A stretch of 64,000 bases of DNA, from NCBI GenBank assembly GCA_947000775.1, contig CAMQGK010000334.1, positions 3,482,501-3,546,500 of the forward strand. The letters run 5' to 3'. Below, piece after piece: positions 12,524-24,639 of this stretch; the first letter of the stretch is position 1, and each line of letters starts with the position of its first letter. Under the pieces are notes generated by a model, which saw only the letters and a program-made list of their open reading frames with translations, searched no databases and had not been told where the DNA came from. The position numbers and the translations under genes were made by a program. The DNA comes from Pterois miles (Eukaryota > Chordata > Actinopteri > Perciformes > Scorpaenidae).

Positions 12524-15500
12524 ATAAATCTGCTTACGCCTCATTAAATATGCATTACCTGGCTCATTACAGCTGGAGCCCCACCACAGCTAATGGAAAC
12601 AGCTCCCCTAGCTCTCTTACAAGGTGTGAGTGTATGCGTTCAAGCCCATGTGCGCATGTGTGCATAGGTAATACTCACTGTATCAGAAAATAAAAGTTTG
12701 TCCATGTAACTTCAACTTTAGAGTGAGCAATGAGTACATTACATATTTATGTCTCTGTTGTCTGTTTGGTTTTGGGTAATTTAAGTGTTAAAGTGTTAAG
12801 TGTTAAATATACTGTATGTGATGCAGACTCCTCAATTCTATGTTTGTCATTGCAGACAAGTATTATAAGATATGGTTTTATATGAATTAATGGCACTTGA
12901 TTATGAGTTGTAAAGCAGAATCTTATTCATTCTGTTTTTGTGGATTTAAACACTGATAAAAGTACCCTGTGAAGTTTTCTGGTAAACACAGTTTCAGTTT
13001 GTACCCTTGAGGCCTAACACATGTGTTGAATGCATTTCCTTTCTTCCAAAATTTGCAAAGAAGGCTTGTTTCTAACTTGCAAGAAGCAATGTTTACATCC
13101 ATGTTTTGAGAATCCCCCCCCCCCACACACACACACACACATTTGAACATTTCACGAATACATAGACAATACTAAATACCAGATGCAGATGGATGAGGTT
13201 CACATTATTTGTATTTACAATTCTTTCTGAATTTCTCCCTCTTTCTTCACTGATCCCCAATCCCCTACTCCTCTAAAGAAGACACCAAGATGTGACATCA
13301 CAGCTTTCCTCCCAGCCAACCAACGAGAGCACAGCATACCAGTGGACAGGAAGTGAGAATGTAACTCAGGGTCAAACCCAATATGGCTACAACTACCACC
13401 ACATTGACCAAAGAACTGAAAACCAGAGCGTCCACCCAGTCTGTGTACATGCTAAATCCAACAGCCAGCAAAACGCCACAGATGTCTATGCTGAGTTTAC
13501 AACTGACGCCACAGCTACACCGTACGGATCTGAGCAGGCTGAGAGCTATTATGAACCTGGAGGTAATGCAGAGTACAGCTTGGATGATCAAGTTTCCAAA
13601 TTTCAATATATAGCCGAAAGCCAGTATGGAGATGACTCCATGTGCGCCCAGTATCAAGCTGATGACCAGAGTCAGTATGAGTCAGACCACGCTCATTACC
13701 AGTTTGACGGACAGCCATTCTACCAATCACATGCCCACCCTGAGAGGGAAGATCATGCGCAGTATGTGCCGGAGGGATATGTTCACTTTCTCCTCTCAAG
13801 GTGAGCTTTCGCTCATACAGACTCAATTTTGCTCTCTGGGATTTAATAATATGTCTTACGGTCCAGGCAAGACAATGTTATTTCAGATCGATTTCTTTCT
13901 TTCATTGGATTATTGGGGTTTTCTGTCCATTATACAGTGTGTGAAAGAAAGGGAGAACAGTGGATGTGCATAGGTTTTCTCCAAACTAAGAGCTGCACTG
14001 CTGCGTTTTACCACAGAGAGGCAGCACAATCATTTTAAAACTGTGATTAATCCTTCACCTAGCTTACATTTTCCTTTCCAAGCATTGATATGTCAAGCTT
14101 TAATGAGCAGGTGTAAAAGTACTTGAATTGCAGGGGTAGAAAGAGTACTAGAATATCATACTCAAGTAAAAGTACTGTTATTTTAAATATTTTTTACTCA
14201 AGTAAATTTAAAAAGTATGTCATTTAAAATGTAGGCCTACTGTGATTAAACTTTACTGCATTACATTTAAAGCGAAAAAAAGGGGGGGGGGGGGTGATGA
14301 TGAATGATACTACTATTAAATTAAAGAACATCTTTAGGCTACAAAATAAATTGCATTAAATGTCAATTTATACACGAGTGGAACAACATCAACAACAATA
14401 ACCCTTCTGTCCAAACCAGGCACTCTGCATACAACTGATTATTAATTATATTAATCAATGTAGCCTTTAAAGCAATTAAACAAAAATTATCAACAAAACG
14501 AGCTATGGACACCAAACTTCTTCAATCACCAGTAGGATAAAACATCACACCACACCAGTGGACATGTAAACAATACACACTCCACAGAGGCACAAACACA
14601 CACACTGCAGCACAGGGGGAGCTGCCACTACGTTGCTAGGCAACTAAGTGGTCGTTGATGTTTTCACCTTGAGGGTCCAGTCAGTGTGATGTTGGTACTC
14701 ACCTGTCTGAACGGCACCCGGAAGTCCTCAACACTGTGCTCGAGCTTCAACATCTCACAGTATAAGAAGTCCACTCGGCGTCTCGGTCCCAGTAAAACCA
14801 GTCCACTCGGTCCCACTGCGCTCCTCAAAGAAAGTTTTCACGAGGTGGAGGTTCATCAATGCTGCACGATCCGATCCATCACATGTGAGCATTTAGCGTG
14901 TTAGCCAGACATAGCGCGCATGAGTGCGCCCTTTGCAGATACAGGTAAAGGACATGGTGGGTGTGTCACTCAGCGTGCTCACAAGTGGCGCATTAATCAG
15001 TCATTGATAGATAGAAGCAACATTTTTAACTATGCCAGGTACAACACTGCGAATTATAACCACACTTTACACGAGATCCTTAAATTGTTTGTGCTTAAAG
15101 AGCGAGCTAGCCCCTGGAAGTGACCTGGCGCATCATTTCCTGCGACCGCAGACACACCTGCAGCTTCTTCCCTGCTGTACCCGCTGATTTACGGTAATGT
15201 CTGGTCTGGACGGGAACCAGCAAACTGGGGTAACTCTCGCGAGATTGTACACGTTAGGGCAACGAGTCTCGCGAGAGGTTTTGCAAGTTTTTGCAGATCT
15301 CAGACTACATTACCTCGTTTCTTCTGTTTAATTGTCACAGTTTATCAGGACTTTATCGTGTGAAGCTGTGAAGTAATAATAATAATAATAATAATACACT
15401 TTGTTAATAAAGTGCTTTTCAAAACAAAATTAAAATATTTCAGGACTCAGGCACATAAACAAATAAGCCATGTTGAAAATAAAACAATATTAAAAGTTTT

Positions 15501-18500
15501 TTTTTAATTATTTAAATGTTACTGATTCTGCAAGAAAAATATTCGCAAAAGTACAAGAAGGCCTTTACAAGAAACAACTTGATTACAGTAACAATAGTAA
15601 ATATAGAGTAAAAATAGTAATATATTAGTTCGACCCCTGCTGTTTTGTCAGTGTATCGTGTTACAGGATATACAGTATACTTGTAGGTTTAAAAAAAGAG
15701 GATTAAAGAGGTGGTAATAGGTCCATTTCTGATGTACAGATGACAAAATGTAGCCTACAGAAACATGGCTGTTTATTTCCTAATATAGACTCCCATCTTA
15801 AAGGACAGGTTTGCATGTTTTCAAGTCTGTCGTAGAATACTCACATATGTCTCCTGTCCACACTGGTCATTAAATGATAGGGGAGATGCAGGAGATAATC
15901 CACAACCCTTGTTCCATGCAAAAATCATCCAATCCAATCTGCTGGTCTGAAGTTTGAAAGAAGTCAGTTCAAGTCAATTTTATATAGCTTCACAAAATCA
16001 CAAATCACAGAAAAAAAAAGAAAGAAAACCTCAGGAAGAGCAACAGAGGAGGGATCCCTCTCCCTGGACAGACGGACATGCAATGGATATATGTACAAAA
16101 TAGACCAACATAATAAAATTCCAACATGTGGTGTTTGTCGGTCAAGCAAGGCCTAACAAAATATGCTAGTGAGTTGCATAATGGGGACCCATACTAGGGT
16201 CTCAATCAAAAGTCAAAGTCATGTTCTGGGATCAGTATTCAGTGTGTATATATGCATACACGTACGCATTGCATATGTGAATGTGTGTGTACTATAGTTT
16301 ATAATTGTTCCTTGTTGGTAGTTGCATTCTGGTACTTGTATTGCCCCACTTTGTAATTCTGATGACCTGCCCCCTCTTAGGGATGCACGACCCCCCCTTG
16401 TCTTTTACTCTGTGTGCTTGCGTGCATACACGGCAGACCTTTTCATAATCAAGTGGTCATGTGACTTGATTGTGGAAAGAGTGGTTCAGTCTGCCTGCCA
16501 GGAGAAAACTGAGGGAAAGGTAGGTGTCCTAAGACAGAGATTTTTTTTTTTGTTGGTGTGTCTTTGTTTCTATAATCATGTGTAGTGTACTGGTTTCTCT
16601 GTACTGCTTCCCTCTATTGTTAGCAGGCCTTATGTTAATCAGAGTGTGATAGAGGGGCTTTGGTTGGGGGGAGGTAGCAACACTGCTCAGTATTGTTTCC
16701 TCAGCCCACACGTGCAGCCTGGGAATGAAGCAGTGAGTCGCTTTCTCTCCATCTGCTTCTGTAATCTTTTATGTCCAAAGTCAAATGAACAGAAATTCTT
16801 CCTCATTCAATGTCATGGGAAAAGTTAGATTGTTTTTCTTTGTAGATGACTGTCTTTGGCTTGTTTGGCCCAATACTATGCGTGGCCGTGCCTATGCTGG
16901 CAGTGGCGATAGCAATGATAATTTATGTTGTGGCTCATTATTGTGTTTCTGTGCCTCTGAGCAGACACTCCCAACAGGGAGACGGTGCCGCAGGGATGAT
17001 GATGAAGATGGCCTCCAGTGAGGAGGCTGCTGAGGAGATGGATAACAGAGAAGGTAAATACACAGCAAGATAAACTAAACTTACATTGCTCCTGCTATTT
17101 AAAATATTTGGATATTAATGTTTTTGTTGCATATTATAGGTAAAAGATTAGAGGTATAGGTAAGTAAATTATAAAATAGATATCAATATTCATTGTTTAG
17201 CAGTCTAGAGGAAATAATTATGATTTAGGAGACTTTACTGACAAATGCTTAACCCAAATGTACTCCCCTTTTCATATATATCTCTGATGCACTGAGTTCT
17301 GTCATCTGTTGCCAGAAAAGCATGTGAAATGATATATAGAAATGTTAACGTCTAACATCCTAGAAATGAATGATCTTCTTGCATCATTATCCTTTCCAGA
17401 CATGCCCTTGTTTCCAGATTAGTCAGGAGGTCCATATGTTTTTTTAAGGACAACAACCTCAAGTAACTTAAAAAAAAATAGTCACATGAGGGTAAATTAC
17501 AGTGGATCAACAACCTTTCTCTGAAAACAAAGTAAGAAACTAAGGGACGAGTGAAACCATCTCTCTTTGACCAGATCCACCCTCCTCTGCGGATCTGTCC
17601 GGCGGGTCCAACCAACGGAGAAAGTTGACAGCTCCACCAATGAATGTGTCACTAGACCACAGTGAGGGATCTCTTCTCTCAGAAGATGCACTTGACACAG
17701 AGGACGAGGCTTTGGACACTGGTGATGACCTGGATGTCAACATAGATGAGCTGGACACATCTGATGAGGCCGACTTAGTGGAGTTCAACAGACATGGTCA
17801 GACTCACACCCGAAGATACAATACAAACATGTCAGCCAGACACATACAAAACAGTAAAAATGTAAAAATGTCTAAAACTCATCCTTATGGCACAAGCAGG
17901 GGACTCAGAAGAGTCTGATCTGGGTGCAGCAGCAGCATCAAGTGATGCAGTGGCAGGACACAGCAGAGCAGTCGAGGAGAGCCGGGAGAACAGGCTGTGG
18001 AGGAGCGTCGTGATTGGAGAGCAGGAGCATCGCATTGATATGAAGTGCATTGAGCCATACAAAAGAGTCATTTCTCATGGAGGTATGCAAATACACAAAT
18101 GCTTAAAATCTATTTTATTTCACAGCACTCCCTCTTGTGTTTCCCTTCTTTTGAAATTAATCAATTAACTTGCAGTAAATCAATTCCAGCTCAGTGTAAG
18201 AATGAACAGTACAGTGTTTTATCTCAAAATGTCCTTGTTGGGAAACTGAAGACACAGATGCAAAGCCAGTTGAAAAGTTCTGCCCTGCAATTTCAAATGT
18301 TTTTGTGAAACTGTTTCATACACGATAAAAGCCCAGGTTCGTGCATCTGCTCTGCAAGTGAGATCCACTGTCTTTTTTATGTTTTCAGGTTATTACGCTG
18401 AACAGAATGCCATCATCGTGTTTGCAGCATGTTTCTTACCGGACAGCGACTGTGACAATTACAATTATGTAATGGAAAACCTTTTTCTGTAAGTAAAGCT

Positions 18501-21500
18501 ACACTACATCATCCAAAATCTGTGGACATGTAAACAAGCCAGGACCGTACGGACTAATATGCTGCGTCATGCTTCTGGCTTTAAACAAGATTGTAGATCC
18601 AGGCTTGTGGGTATTGTTCCCACTGGCCTGAATAAGGCCTGACTAGCAGTCTGTGTTCCAACTCATCCATAAGGTGTCAAATGAGGTTGAGGTCAAATCA
18701 GTGAAGTTCCTCTACACCAAACGATAAAAAACACTTCTTTATGATCCTTTGTTTATGCATGCAAGCATTGTGCTGTTGAAACCCAGAATGGGCCTTCAGT
18801 AAAGTGTAGCTACAAAGTTGGGAAGTTTTTCTTTTGTCTCGGTAGGTATGTAATAAGTACGTTGGAACTAATGGTGGCAGAAGATTACATGATTGTTTAC
18901 TTGAACGGCGCCACGCCTCGCAGGAGGATGCCCGGCTTTACCTGGATGAAAAAGTGCTACCAAATGATAGACAGAAGGTAATATTCACACAAACAAGTGC
19001 ACCCTAACTGTAATGAATAATATTGTATAATGTTATGTTTAACACGGTTTTGATTACATATCACATAGATATTGAGTTGATGGCATTATATTACACTGGT
19101 ACATTGTGTGAATGTCTAAAGCAGACTGTAATGAATTTCAAATACATTTGTTTTGTTAAAAAGAAAAAAAAACAAGCTGGTATGTGGAAAGTGAATAATA
19201 AATAATGCTCCCCTTTGCAACATGTTTTATTAAAGAGCTCAGTAGATTAAAGAGAGACTTTAAAAAAAGATTGACCTCTCACTATCAGAGTGTAGGTTTT
19301 ATTCATATAGAGTATAATGAATAAAATCATTCCTGCTCAGCCAACCTCAGATTTTAACTTGTATCAGTAGGTTTTCACTATGATGTTATGTTATGCAACA
19401 TAACTAGCACATGTTTGGTGATTGTTTTTCTACAATATTTTAGACATTAGTCCCATCTCTACTCATCAACAGTTTCATAGGTAGCCCAGTAGGGGGTGGA
19501 CCTATCAAACGTTCTTACTAATTACCTGACTGGGATAAACCTTTTCTGTCTAATGCTCAACAGCAAATGTGTGATGAAGTCAGTTGTACTTTTTTTTTCT
19601 TCTTCAGTAATGATATCACTGATTATAAGCGTCAGAAATCCCTCATTCACTACTCCCTATATAACAGTCTGTCAGTAGTTCATTTCATATAGTGAGCAGA
19701 AAATTGAGATTTCAGACACTTATGAGTCATTTTGAATGGTCACTGATAAAATGCAACACATTTCATTGTGGGATTGTCAGTATAGTCTGTATACAATACA
19801 GTAAAATCATAAGAGCTCAGAAAGTGACCATCCTCATTTCAGCTACTACTTGTACTGTTTTTATCTTCTGCTGAGCAACGTAACTGTGAAAAACCAAGTT
19901 CTCTGCCTATCATTGCCCATCAACTTTACAGTATACCTGCCAGTAGGAGTTGTTAATAACTAATACTTCATAATAAGTGGAAAAAGTATAGTTATTAATG
20001 AAGCTTTTACTATTTTTTTTACTAAACTTTTTACACCACCTCTGCCTCTCCTCTTGTCCTACAGACTGAAGAAAAACCTTAAGATGTTCATCATTGTGCA
20101 TCCTTCCTGGTTCATACGCACTTTGCTGGGAATCACCAGACCCTTCATAAGGTCTCACTTTTGTACTTACTGTAACATTCACACAGGACAGGATGTTTTA
20201 ACTTCATAAAATGGACACATTGTACCTTTAATAACTATATTTGAATTACTAACTACATATCACAATGCTGTGACAGTTTCCAGGATACAATGTTTCACCA
20301 GCCCCATCTTTGTGATCTGTTAGCACTTGACACCACCACAAATTGAAATACAACACCCTTTAAATATTTCTAAGATGACATGCTGGAAATCCAGAAGCCA
20401 ACTAATATGCACATTGCATTGCTCACCACTGAGACAAACCTTTATGATTTTTGTTTTCTACAGCTCTAAGTTCAGCAGCAAGATAAAGTATGTGAACAGT
20501 CTGCAGGAGCTTGGAGAAATCATCCCAATGGAGTATGTCCACATTCCACCCAGCATTGTAAAGTGAGTCAGTTTCTATCATTGCATAATATATGAATCTA
20601 CACACACACTTTGCCCTTTGTGTGAAAACAATTTGTAAGTATTTTATTCCGTCAGAAAACCATTTTATCTATTTTTGGTGACATTGCCTGTCTTCGTAAT
20701 CTGCATAGAGTAACAATGTGAACAATTCCATCAAAATAACTGCCATGCCTCCCCTCCCCACTCCAGTTTTGCCAGTTTAAAGCGTTAACTAAAATTTCTT
20801 TGTCGAAAAACCAGACAGACAAATCATAAAACCTTTTTCCCCTGCGGCTGTTTGTGGACTAAAAAACAAATCTCTTACTCTGCCCGAAGGTATGACGAGG
20901 AGAGGGGTATACACAAATTTGCATGTATGAGGTAAATCACCCAACCTGCCTGTATTGATCAACTGGTTGTGTAGACGTCTCCCTGAAAAATCCTTCAGCA
21001 CTACCTTGAATTTTCTCATGCTGGGACTAACCTTTTACTGACCTTTGGCTGTTTTCCTATCCAACATAAAGTGAGCCAGATATTGATTTTCTCACTTCTC
21101 TCAGTCTGTGATGCGGTTGTCCCTATAAACTGGTTGATTTCACCTCTCATCTGTAACCACTTTCTCATAACTGGTAGCAAAATATTACAGCAGTGTAAAA
21201 GAATATGAAGTACAATATTTTAACTGTAGCTGGCTAACAGGGTTGTCACAATATCAGATTTTCACTTCCTAATTATCATTGCCAAAAAAAAAAATGGTGA
21301 TGTTGATATTATTTCGCTATCTATAGAAAATTTAAAAATAATGATAATAATGAGTAACTTTGTTTATTATGTATTTCATCTGTTTTTGGCAAATGAATTG
21401 CACCCTAAATATAAATGTAGGGAGTCTCTAACCATAACTGTATACAGTATATAATATGATTTAAGAGGCGCTGGATTATTTATCAGATGTGTATTATCAA

Positions 21501-24048
21501 CATGATATCAATATTTCACTACCAGTATATTGCTTTTTTTTTTTTTTTGTAAAACACAGGACCCAGTAACCACAAATACTAAAACAAAGTCATCATGGTA
21601 GCAGTGTACATCGATACCACTACCAGATTGCATTAAAGTAAAAAAATTAAAATAAAAAAACACCTAGTGGCTTTAAGGTACGGCCAAGTTTAGGAAAACT
21701 AAAATGAAGGAAAGATAACCTTCAAAACCTGCAGCGCTATAACAGCATCACACTTCGTAGCTACTGACAGGACAGTCATGTACAAGACTACAAATGACTT
21801 ATGCCTATGTTTTTTGGGCTTTTTTTCTGGAGAGGACAATTTTTTAAAATATGCTTTAAGTTTGTTTTTTTTTAAAGAGTGAAAGTGAGGCATTATCAGC
21901 ACAATGTACTTCAATATACTTAGCGTCTGTTCAGGGTGGAGCTTTCAGTTTTTATATGATACTGAAGAGTTTAAGGAATAATAATGCATCATATATTAAT
22001 TGTTACATTTTGTCAAATATGAACAACATAACCAGTAATATTTCTCAGTCAGGTTAATGTAGCACTACAATGTTTTCTTCTCAAGTAAAAGTACACAGTA
22101 AGTAGTATACAGTTGAGTTGCATATTTTTAAGTGCTTTGGGGGATTTCTTTTAAGTTATTTCAGGGTAGAATGAGTGAGAATAATCACATGATTCAATAT
22201 TATTCATATCTAAACAACATAATAACTGTATAGCTGTTTGGGGCCCTTTTAGTTGGAGCCACAGGCAGTTGCCTACCTTGTCTCAAGATAAAGTCTGCCC
22301 GTTTATGATGACTTCCTGTCCAGCCATTTCTGTCCAGATCTAAATCTAAAAAGAGAAGAGAGTCTGTTTGCAGCTCACAGGCTGCCTCAAACATGTACAA
22401 ACACACTTGCTGATGCTTTGGTGGAAGTAGAGTGAAGATGAGGCTGTAGAAAATTACAGCTAACTCTAACTTTAACCCTTAACCCTATCCATCATCTAAG
22501 GGGCTGTGTCTTGAGTCTGAAAATTAGAGATTGACCTGTACCTGGTGCTTGTAAATAAAGTGTTTTAAACTGTTTAAAATGTTCGTTTTGTTTCACTGGT
22601 TTATTGTTGGGAAATTTTTGCTCCCCATGCATTGCAGTGCATCTGTGGCCCACTCCTTTGACCTTGAACACTCCCACCTTAGAGCACTGATGCTTGTGTT
22701 CCTTTCCTACCATTCACCCTCCTATGGCAGTGTGGATACAGGCTACTAATCCCCAGCAACTGCATGTGTACTGACAATATGGTCACTCCCTGTCACTTCA
22801 TTGTTTACCTCCCTTACTAACCTTTACTCTCTGCCCTCCAACCCAATGCTAAACCAGACTGGATACAGAATTGCAAGACACAACAGCGAAGTAAGTAGTG
22901 GGCCATTGTTCTCTGACAGCAGGTGAATTTAACAGGGACAAAGAAATGATTGCATCAGTATTCAATGAACAGGGAAAAACAGCCATATTAAAAGGTGTCC
23001 AGTGTGCTATGCCAAAAGTCCCAATGTCTCTCTCTAGCTCTGCATTATTGGATCACAGAATAACCTGACTGCTCTAATATTTCATCTAGTCAATAAAGTG
23101 TTTCTAAGCCTGTGCAAGGTGTCTGATAAAGTACTGATTTCATGGACACATACAGTACAGGCACTGATTTAACAGAGAAAAACAATAGGAAATCATGTCA
23201 TTTACTGTGTATTTTACATGACATTGACACTGAACAAACTTTAGATATTTCCAGGCTTGTTTCCCTGCCATGGACCAATAAACAATTTTCACCCTCGCTG
23301 AACTCTCTCATACTGGTCTTTCGGCATCACAGAGGTTATCCCCAAACATGTTCATGCTAGCATTTCATTTTCTTGTCTCCCGACGACTGAGTGGAGTAAC
23401 GTTATCGACTTTGGCCCAAGCTGGAAAAGTGTTTGGTTTGTACGTTCTGGGCTTCTGTAGAAAGATGTAGGCCACCCAGCTTCATAGAGGAAGGACCTGC
23501 TTTCTGTGGGTCGTGCCCAACCTGCAGATTGCGAAATCTGACAAAAACTTGCAAAAACTCTCGCAAGACTCGCTGCCCGACGGCCTGTCCTAACCTTATT
23601 TAAGGTCGATGCCTAACCACAACCATCTTGTAAGAGTTTCCCAACTCGTGGGTTACCTTCTAGACACGACCCTCCGCATGTAGATATAAACGGTTTATTC
23701 TAAGCTAACAAAAACAATGATGATTATACACTAAAGAAAACATTCTTATTAATATTATAGTCTATTTCTGGCAATTGATCCCCTGAAATTCCTTTAACAG
23801 AAACCAATATAATGTATAGTTAGAATGTAAATAGGCTTATCTCCTGTCCCATTTCAGTTACGATCATAAAATATGTGCATCTGCAACAACACTAGTTTAC
23901 CTTTTGCAGAGCAGTTTATGATCTGACTACTGTTATTTCTCACATGTGGCACAGTTTTCATCGTCAGTCCCTCTGCTTTACATGTTTAATTCCTCTCTCA
24001 TCTTCTGTCCCACTCAGAGCCGACAGGAAGGGAAGCTCTTTTGTTTGA
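6414..24048 (+). CDS. prune2: prune2 (BMCC1/BNIPXL), 3' part, 13 exons
   Basis: Prune homolog 2 is a large cytoplasmic scaffold protein. Its family has an N-terminal DHH/DHHA2 phosphoesterase-like part, a long disordered middle and a C-terminal BCH domain (BNIP2 and Cdc42GAP homology, CRAL-TRIO-like), which in relatives binds small GTPases and kinesin light chain. Exons read here: 6414-6563, 7032-7363, 7512-11165, 13282-13800, 16965-17053, 17575-17796, 17900-18082, 18389-18488, 18846-18977, 20065-20151, 20464-20562, 22858-22890, 24018-24048. All have AG/GT borders and compatible phases. They join into 1,876 codons ending at TGA 24046-24048. Residues 1-160 continue the DHHA2 region, 161-1552 are acidic, Ser-rich and disordered, and about 1694-1855 form the BCH domain (for example EQEHRIDMK, VYLNGATPRR, VHPSWFIRT), close to BNIP2 and human PRUNE2. 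The 5' exons are outside the window. Identity is very secure; the exact acceptor of exon 13282 and the last two small exons are less so. Confidence 0.93.
7032..7363 (+). CDS. prune2: prune2 exon b (end of DHHA2 region)
   Basis: 332 bases, phase 0 start, leaving two bases (AG) for the next exon. It opens with ICCELEESSSWFL and includes YHIPLNTYSTS and the helix LLVEEIQGLLKVFVDRR, then a Ser-rich linker. It is the last ordered part before the disordered middle. Confidence 0.88.
7512..11165 (+). CDS. prune2: prune2 giant exon (disordered region)
   Basis: 3,654 bases without a stop; the vertebrate PRUNE2 gene also has one giant internal exon. The product is rich in Ser, Glu, Asp and Thr with almost no hydrophobic core, so it is probably disordered. 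Visible short repeats: tryptophan-centred units DMWNMTIRDD (8764), AMWNTTIQED (8920) and DMWDLPV (9256); W-acidic pieces ETWDELGF (8191) and LVEWDN (9781); and LLDF-like pieces (DLFSFDPL, LLDFSAP, LLDFWTY, DLLSFTEEL). An acidic block EEENDEEEQEE lies near the end. Donor is 'ttaag|gtaagc'. Confidence 0.93.
11281..11322. repeat. (GT)n microsatellite in prune2 intron
   Basis: A GT run of about 42 bases, about 115 bases after the giant exon's donor; shorter GT runs follow at 12,315-12,333 and 12,491-12,520. Confidence 0.95.
11510..11830 (+). mobile_element. Teleost interspersed repeat fragment
   Basis: Contains 'gagactcgtgggtaccca' and 'agaacccattttcattca' followed by 'tatcttgtggtcagaggtc', wording I recognise from a widespread teleost repeat. 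It has no coding capacity. Ends are approximate and family assignment is from memory. Confidence 0.55.
13282..13800 (+). CDS. prune2: prune2 exon d (Tyr/Gln-rich)
   Basis: 519 bases, or 522 if the acceptor three bases upstream is used: the site reads AAGAAG, a tandem acceptor that would add one Arg without changing frame. The product is rich in Tyr, Gln, His and Asp with a loose repeat (SQYGDD, AQYQADD, SQYESD, AQYVPEG). Donor is 'tcaag|gtgagc'. Confidence 0.85.
14110..14280. repeat. Teleost 'AAGTAAAAGTAC' repeat fragment
   Basis: Begins 'ggggtagaaagagtacta' and contains two 'actcaagtaaa' phrases, characteristic of the end of a common teleost DNA-transposon family. The other end is not obvious. 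The G-rich run at about 14,281-14,294 follows. Confidence 0.45.
15200..15310 (+). repeat. Unclassified repeat, copy 1
   Basis: Shares 'gagtctcgcgagag' plus 'ttttgcaagtttttg' with the reverse complement of 23,540-23,690, with comparable spacing of flanking phrases. No coding capacity. Both copies lie in prune2 introns in opposite orientation. Confidence 0.5.
15963..16125 (+). mobile_element. Percomorph SINE-like repeat, centre deleted
   Basis: Starts 'caagtcaattttatatagc' and 'atcacaaatcaca', then jumps to 'aaacctcaggaagagcaac' and 'gagggatccctctccctgg', the beginning and end of a common percomorph repeat whose middle is missing. Other fragments of the same family lie at 58,262-58,330 (beginning) and 59,535-59,610 (middle). 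Confidence 0.55.
16965..17053 (+). CDS. prune2: prune2 exon e
   Basis: 89 bases behind 'tttctgtgcctctgagcag'. Encodes HSQQGDGAAG, then MMMKMASSEEAAEEMDNRE. The ATG before GCC has a fair Kozak context, so a short BCH-only isoform could in principle start here; nothing else shows that it does. Donor 'agaag|gtaaat'. Confidence 0.78.
17575..17796 (+). CDS. prune2: prune2 exon f (acidic, BNIP2-like)
   Basis: 222 bases, phase 1 to 1. RRKLTAPPMNVSLDHSEGS and LDVNIDELDTSDEAD match the acidic segment ahead of the BCH domain in BNIP2 (LDGLDTPSE type). The W-acidic motif found at this place in BNIP2 and caytaxin is not kept: here it reads LVEFNRHG. The donor 'catg|gtcaga' is weak but fits phase. Confidence 0.8.
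17900..18082 (+). CDS. prune2: prune2 exon g (start of BCH domain)
   Basis: 183 bases, phase 1 to 1. After an Ala/Ser linker it encodes NRLWRSVVIGEQEHRIDMK and IEPYKRVISHGG, the conserved opening of the BNIP2/PRUNE2 BCH domain. Confidence 0.92.
18389..18488 (+). CDS. prune2: prune2 exon h (BCH domain)
   Basis: 100 bases behind 'tatgttttcag', donor 'gtaagt'. Encodes YYAEQNAIIVFAACFLPDSD and NYVMENLF, typical BCH sequence. Confidence 0.92.
18846..18977 (+). CDS. prune2: prune2 exon i (BCH domain)
   Basis: 132 bases. Encodes YVISTLELMVAEDYMIVYLN, then GATPRRRMPGFTWMKKCYQ, nearly identical to the mammalian protein. Donor 'agaag|gtaata'. Confidence 0.93.
20065..20151 (+). CDS. prune2: prune2 exon j (BCH domain)
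   Basis: 87 bases behind 'ctcttgtcctacag'. Encodes LKKNLKMFIIVHPSWFIRT and LLGITRPFI, the most conserved BCH/CRAL-TRIO strand-helix unit. Confidence 0.93.
20464..20562 (+). CDS. prune2: prune2 exon k (end of BCH domain)
   Basis: 99 bases. Encodes SKFSSKIKYVNSLQELGEII and PMEYVHIPPSIV, the end of the BCH fold. Donor 'gtgagt'. Confidence 0.92.
22858..22890 (+). CDS. prune2: prune2 small exon l (33 nt)
   Basis: A 33-base exon with acceptor 'aaaccag' and strong donor 'gtaagt', found by reading phase. It encodes LDTELQDTTA, which lines up with LDEELREAS of the human PRUNE2 C-terminus and keeps the frame between its neighbours. Confidence 0.72.
23540..23700 (-). repeat. Unclassified repeat, copy 2
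   Basis: The reverse complement contains 'gagtcttgcgagag' followed by 'tttttgcaagtttttg', matching 15,200-15,310. It sits between prune2 small exon l and the last exon. Confidence 0.5.
24018..24048 (+). CDS. prune2: prune2 last coding exon
   Basis: Behind 'tctgtcccactcag', this adds KADRKGSSFV and a TGA stop. The tail differs from the human C-terminus I remember, so it may be an alternative or fish-specific end. The 3' UTR follows. Confidence 0.6.
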
Positions 24049-24563
24049 CGGCTACAAGACGCCTGGCTGCTACCTATCTCCTCCCTGCACTATGGTGTAC
24101 TCCACCGCAGCATATCTGAATAGAAGCCAGCCTGCAGCATGAAGTGTGCGGCACATAGTTGTTACACCAACAACTAGCAATGGGTTAAAAAAGGAAGATG
24201 CTGTGGTGCAAAACATTAGGCAGTTCACTGAGGAGGGTGATGAACATAATACTATATTTACAATGCAGAGACGGTCACTGTGCTGAAGGGAAGATGCTTT
24301 ATCCTATATTACTGTACATTACACGGCACTTGATTGTGCCCCTCCATTCTGTAGCTTTTGATTTCTTTGACTCAATCTTTTATTTGACTTTGATTCTAAT
24401 GTAAATCAGGTTGGAGGAATTACTAACTGGCTTTTTACATTAATGTATTAATCTACCCTGTCAGTAAGCCATGGTAATAATAAGTGTGGATTCTCTAATG
24501 ACTCTTTCACCTAATAACCAAACACATGCAAACATAAGTTGCATTACAACCCATCTGCTCACA

Positions 24564-24569
24564 AATAAA
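24564..24569 (+). terminator. Candidate prune2 polyadenylation signal
   Basis: AATAAA about 515 bases after the stop codon and just before a hAT-like insertion at 24,640. Another AATAAA lies at 24,748 within that insertion. Confidence 0.4.
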
Positions 24570-24639
24570 TGTGAACACCTGGGATGTTACTGTGCTGTAG
24601 CTCTGTCGATAGACTGTGATGTTAAGGGATACTCTAGTT

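Noticed and set aside
14686..14904. 72-codon open frame starting MMLVLTCLNG
   Set aside because: No recognisable family, lies in repeat-rich intron, and shows no splice-phase fit with prune2.
22468..22495. Telomere-like TAACCC units; similar 'ctaaccctaaccctaa' at 54,522
   Set aside because: Only two or three units each; too short for an interstitial telomere and common by chance.
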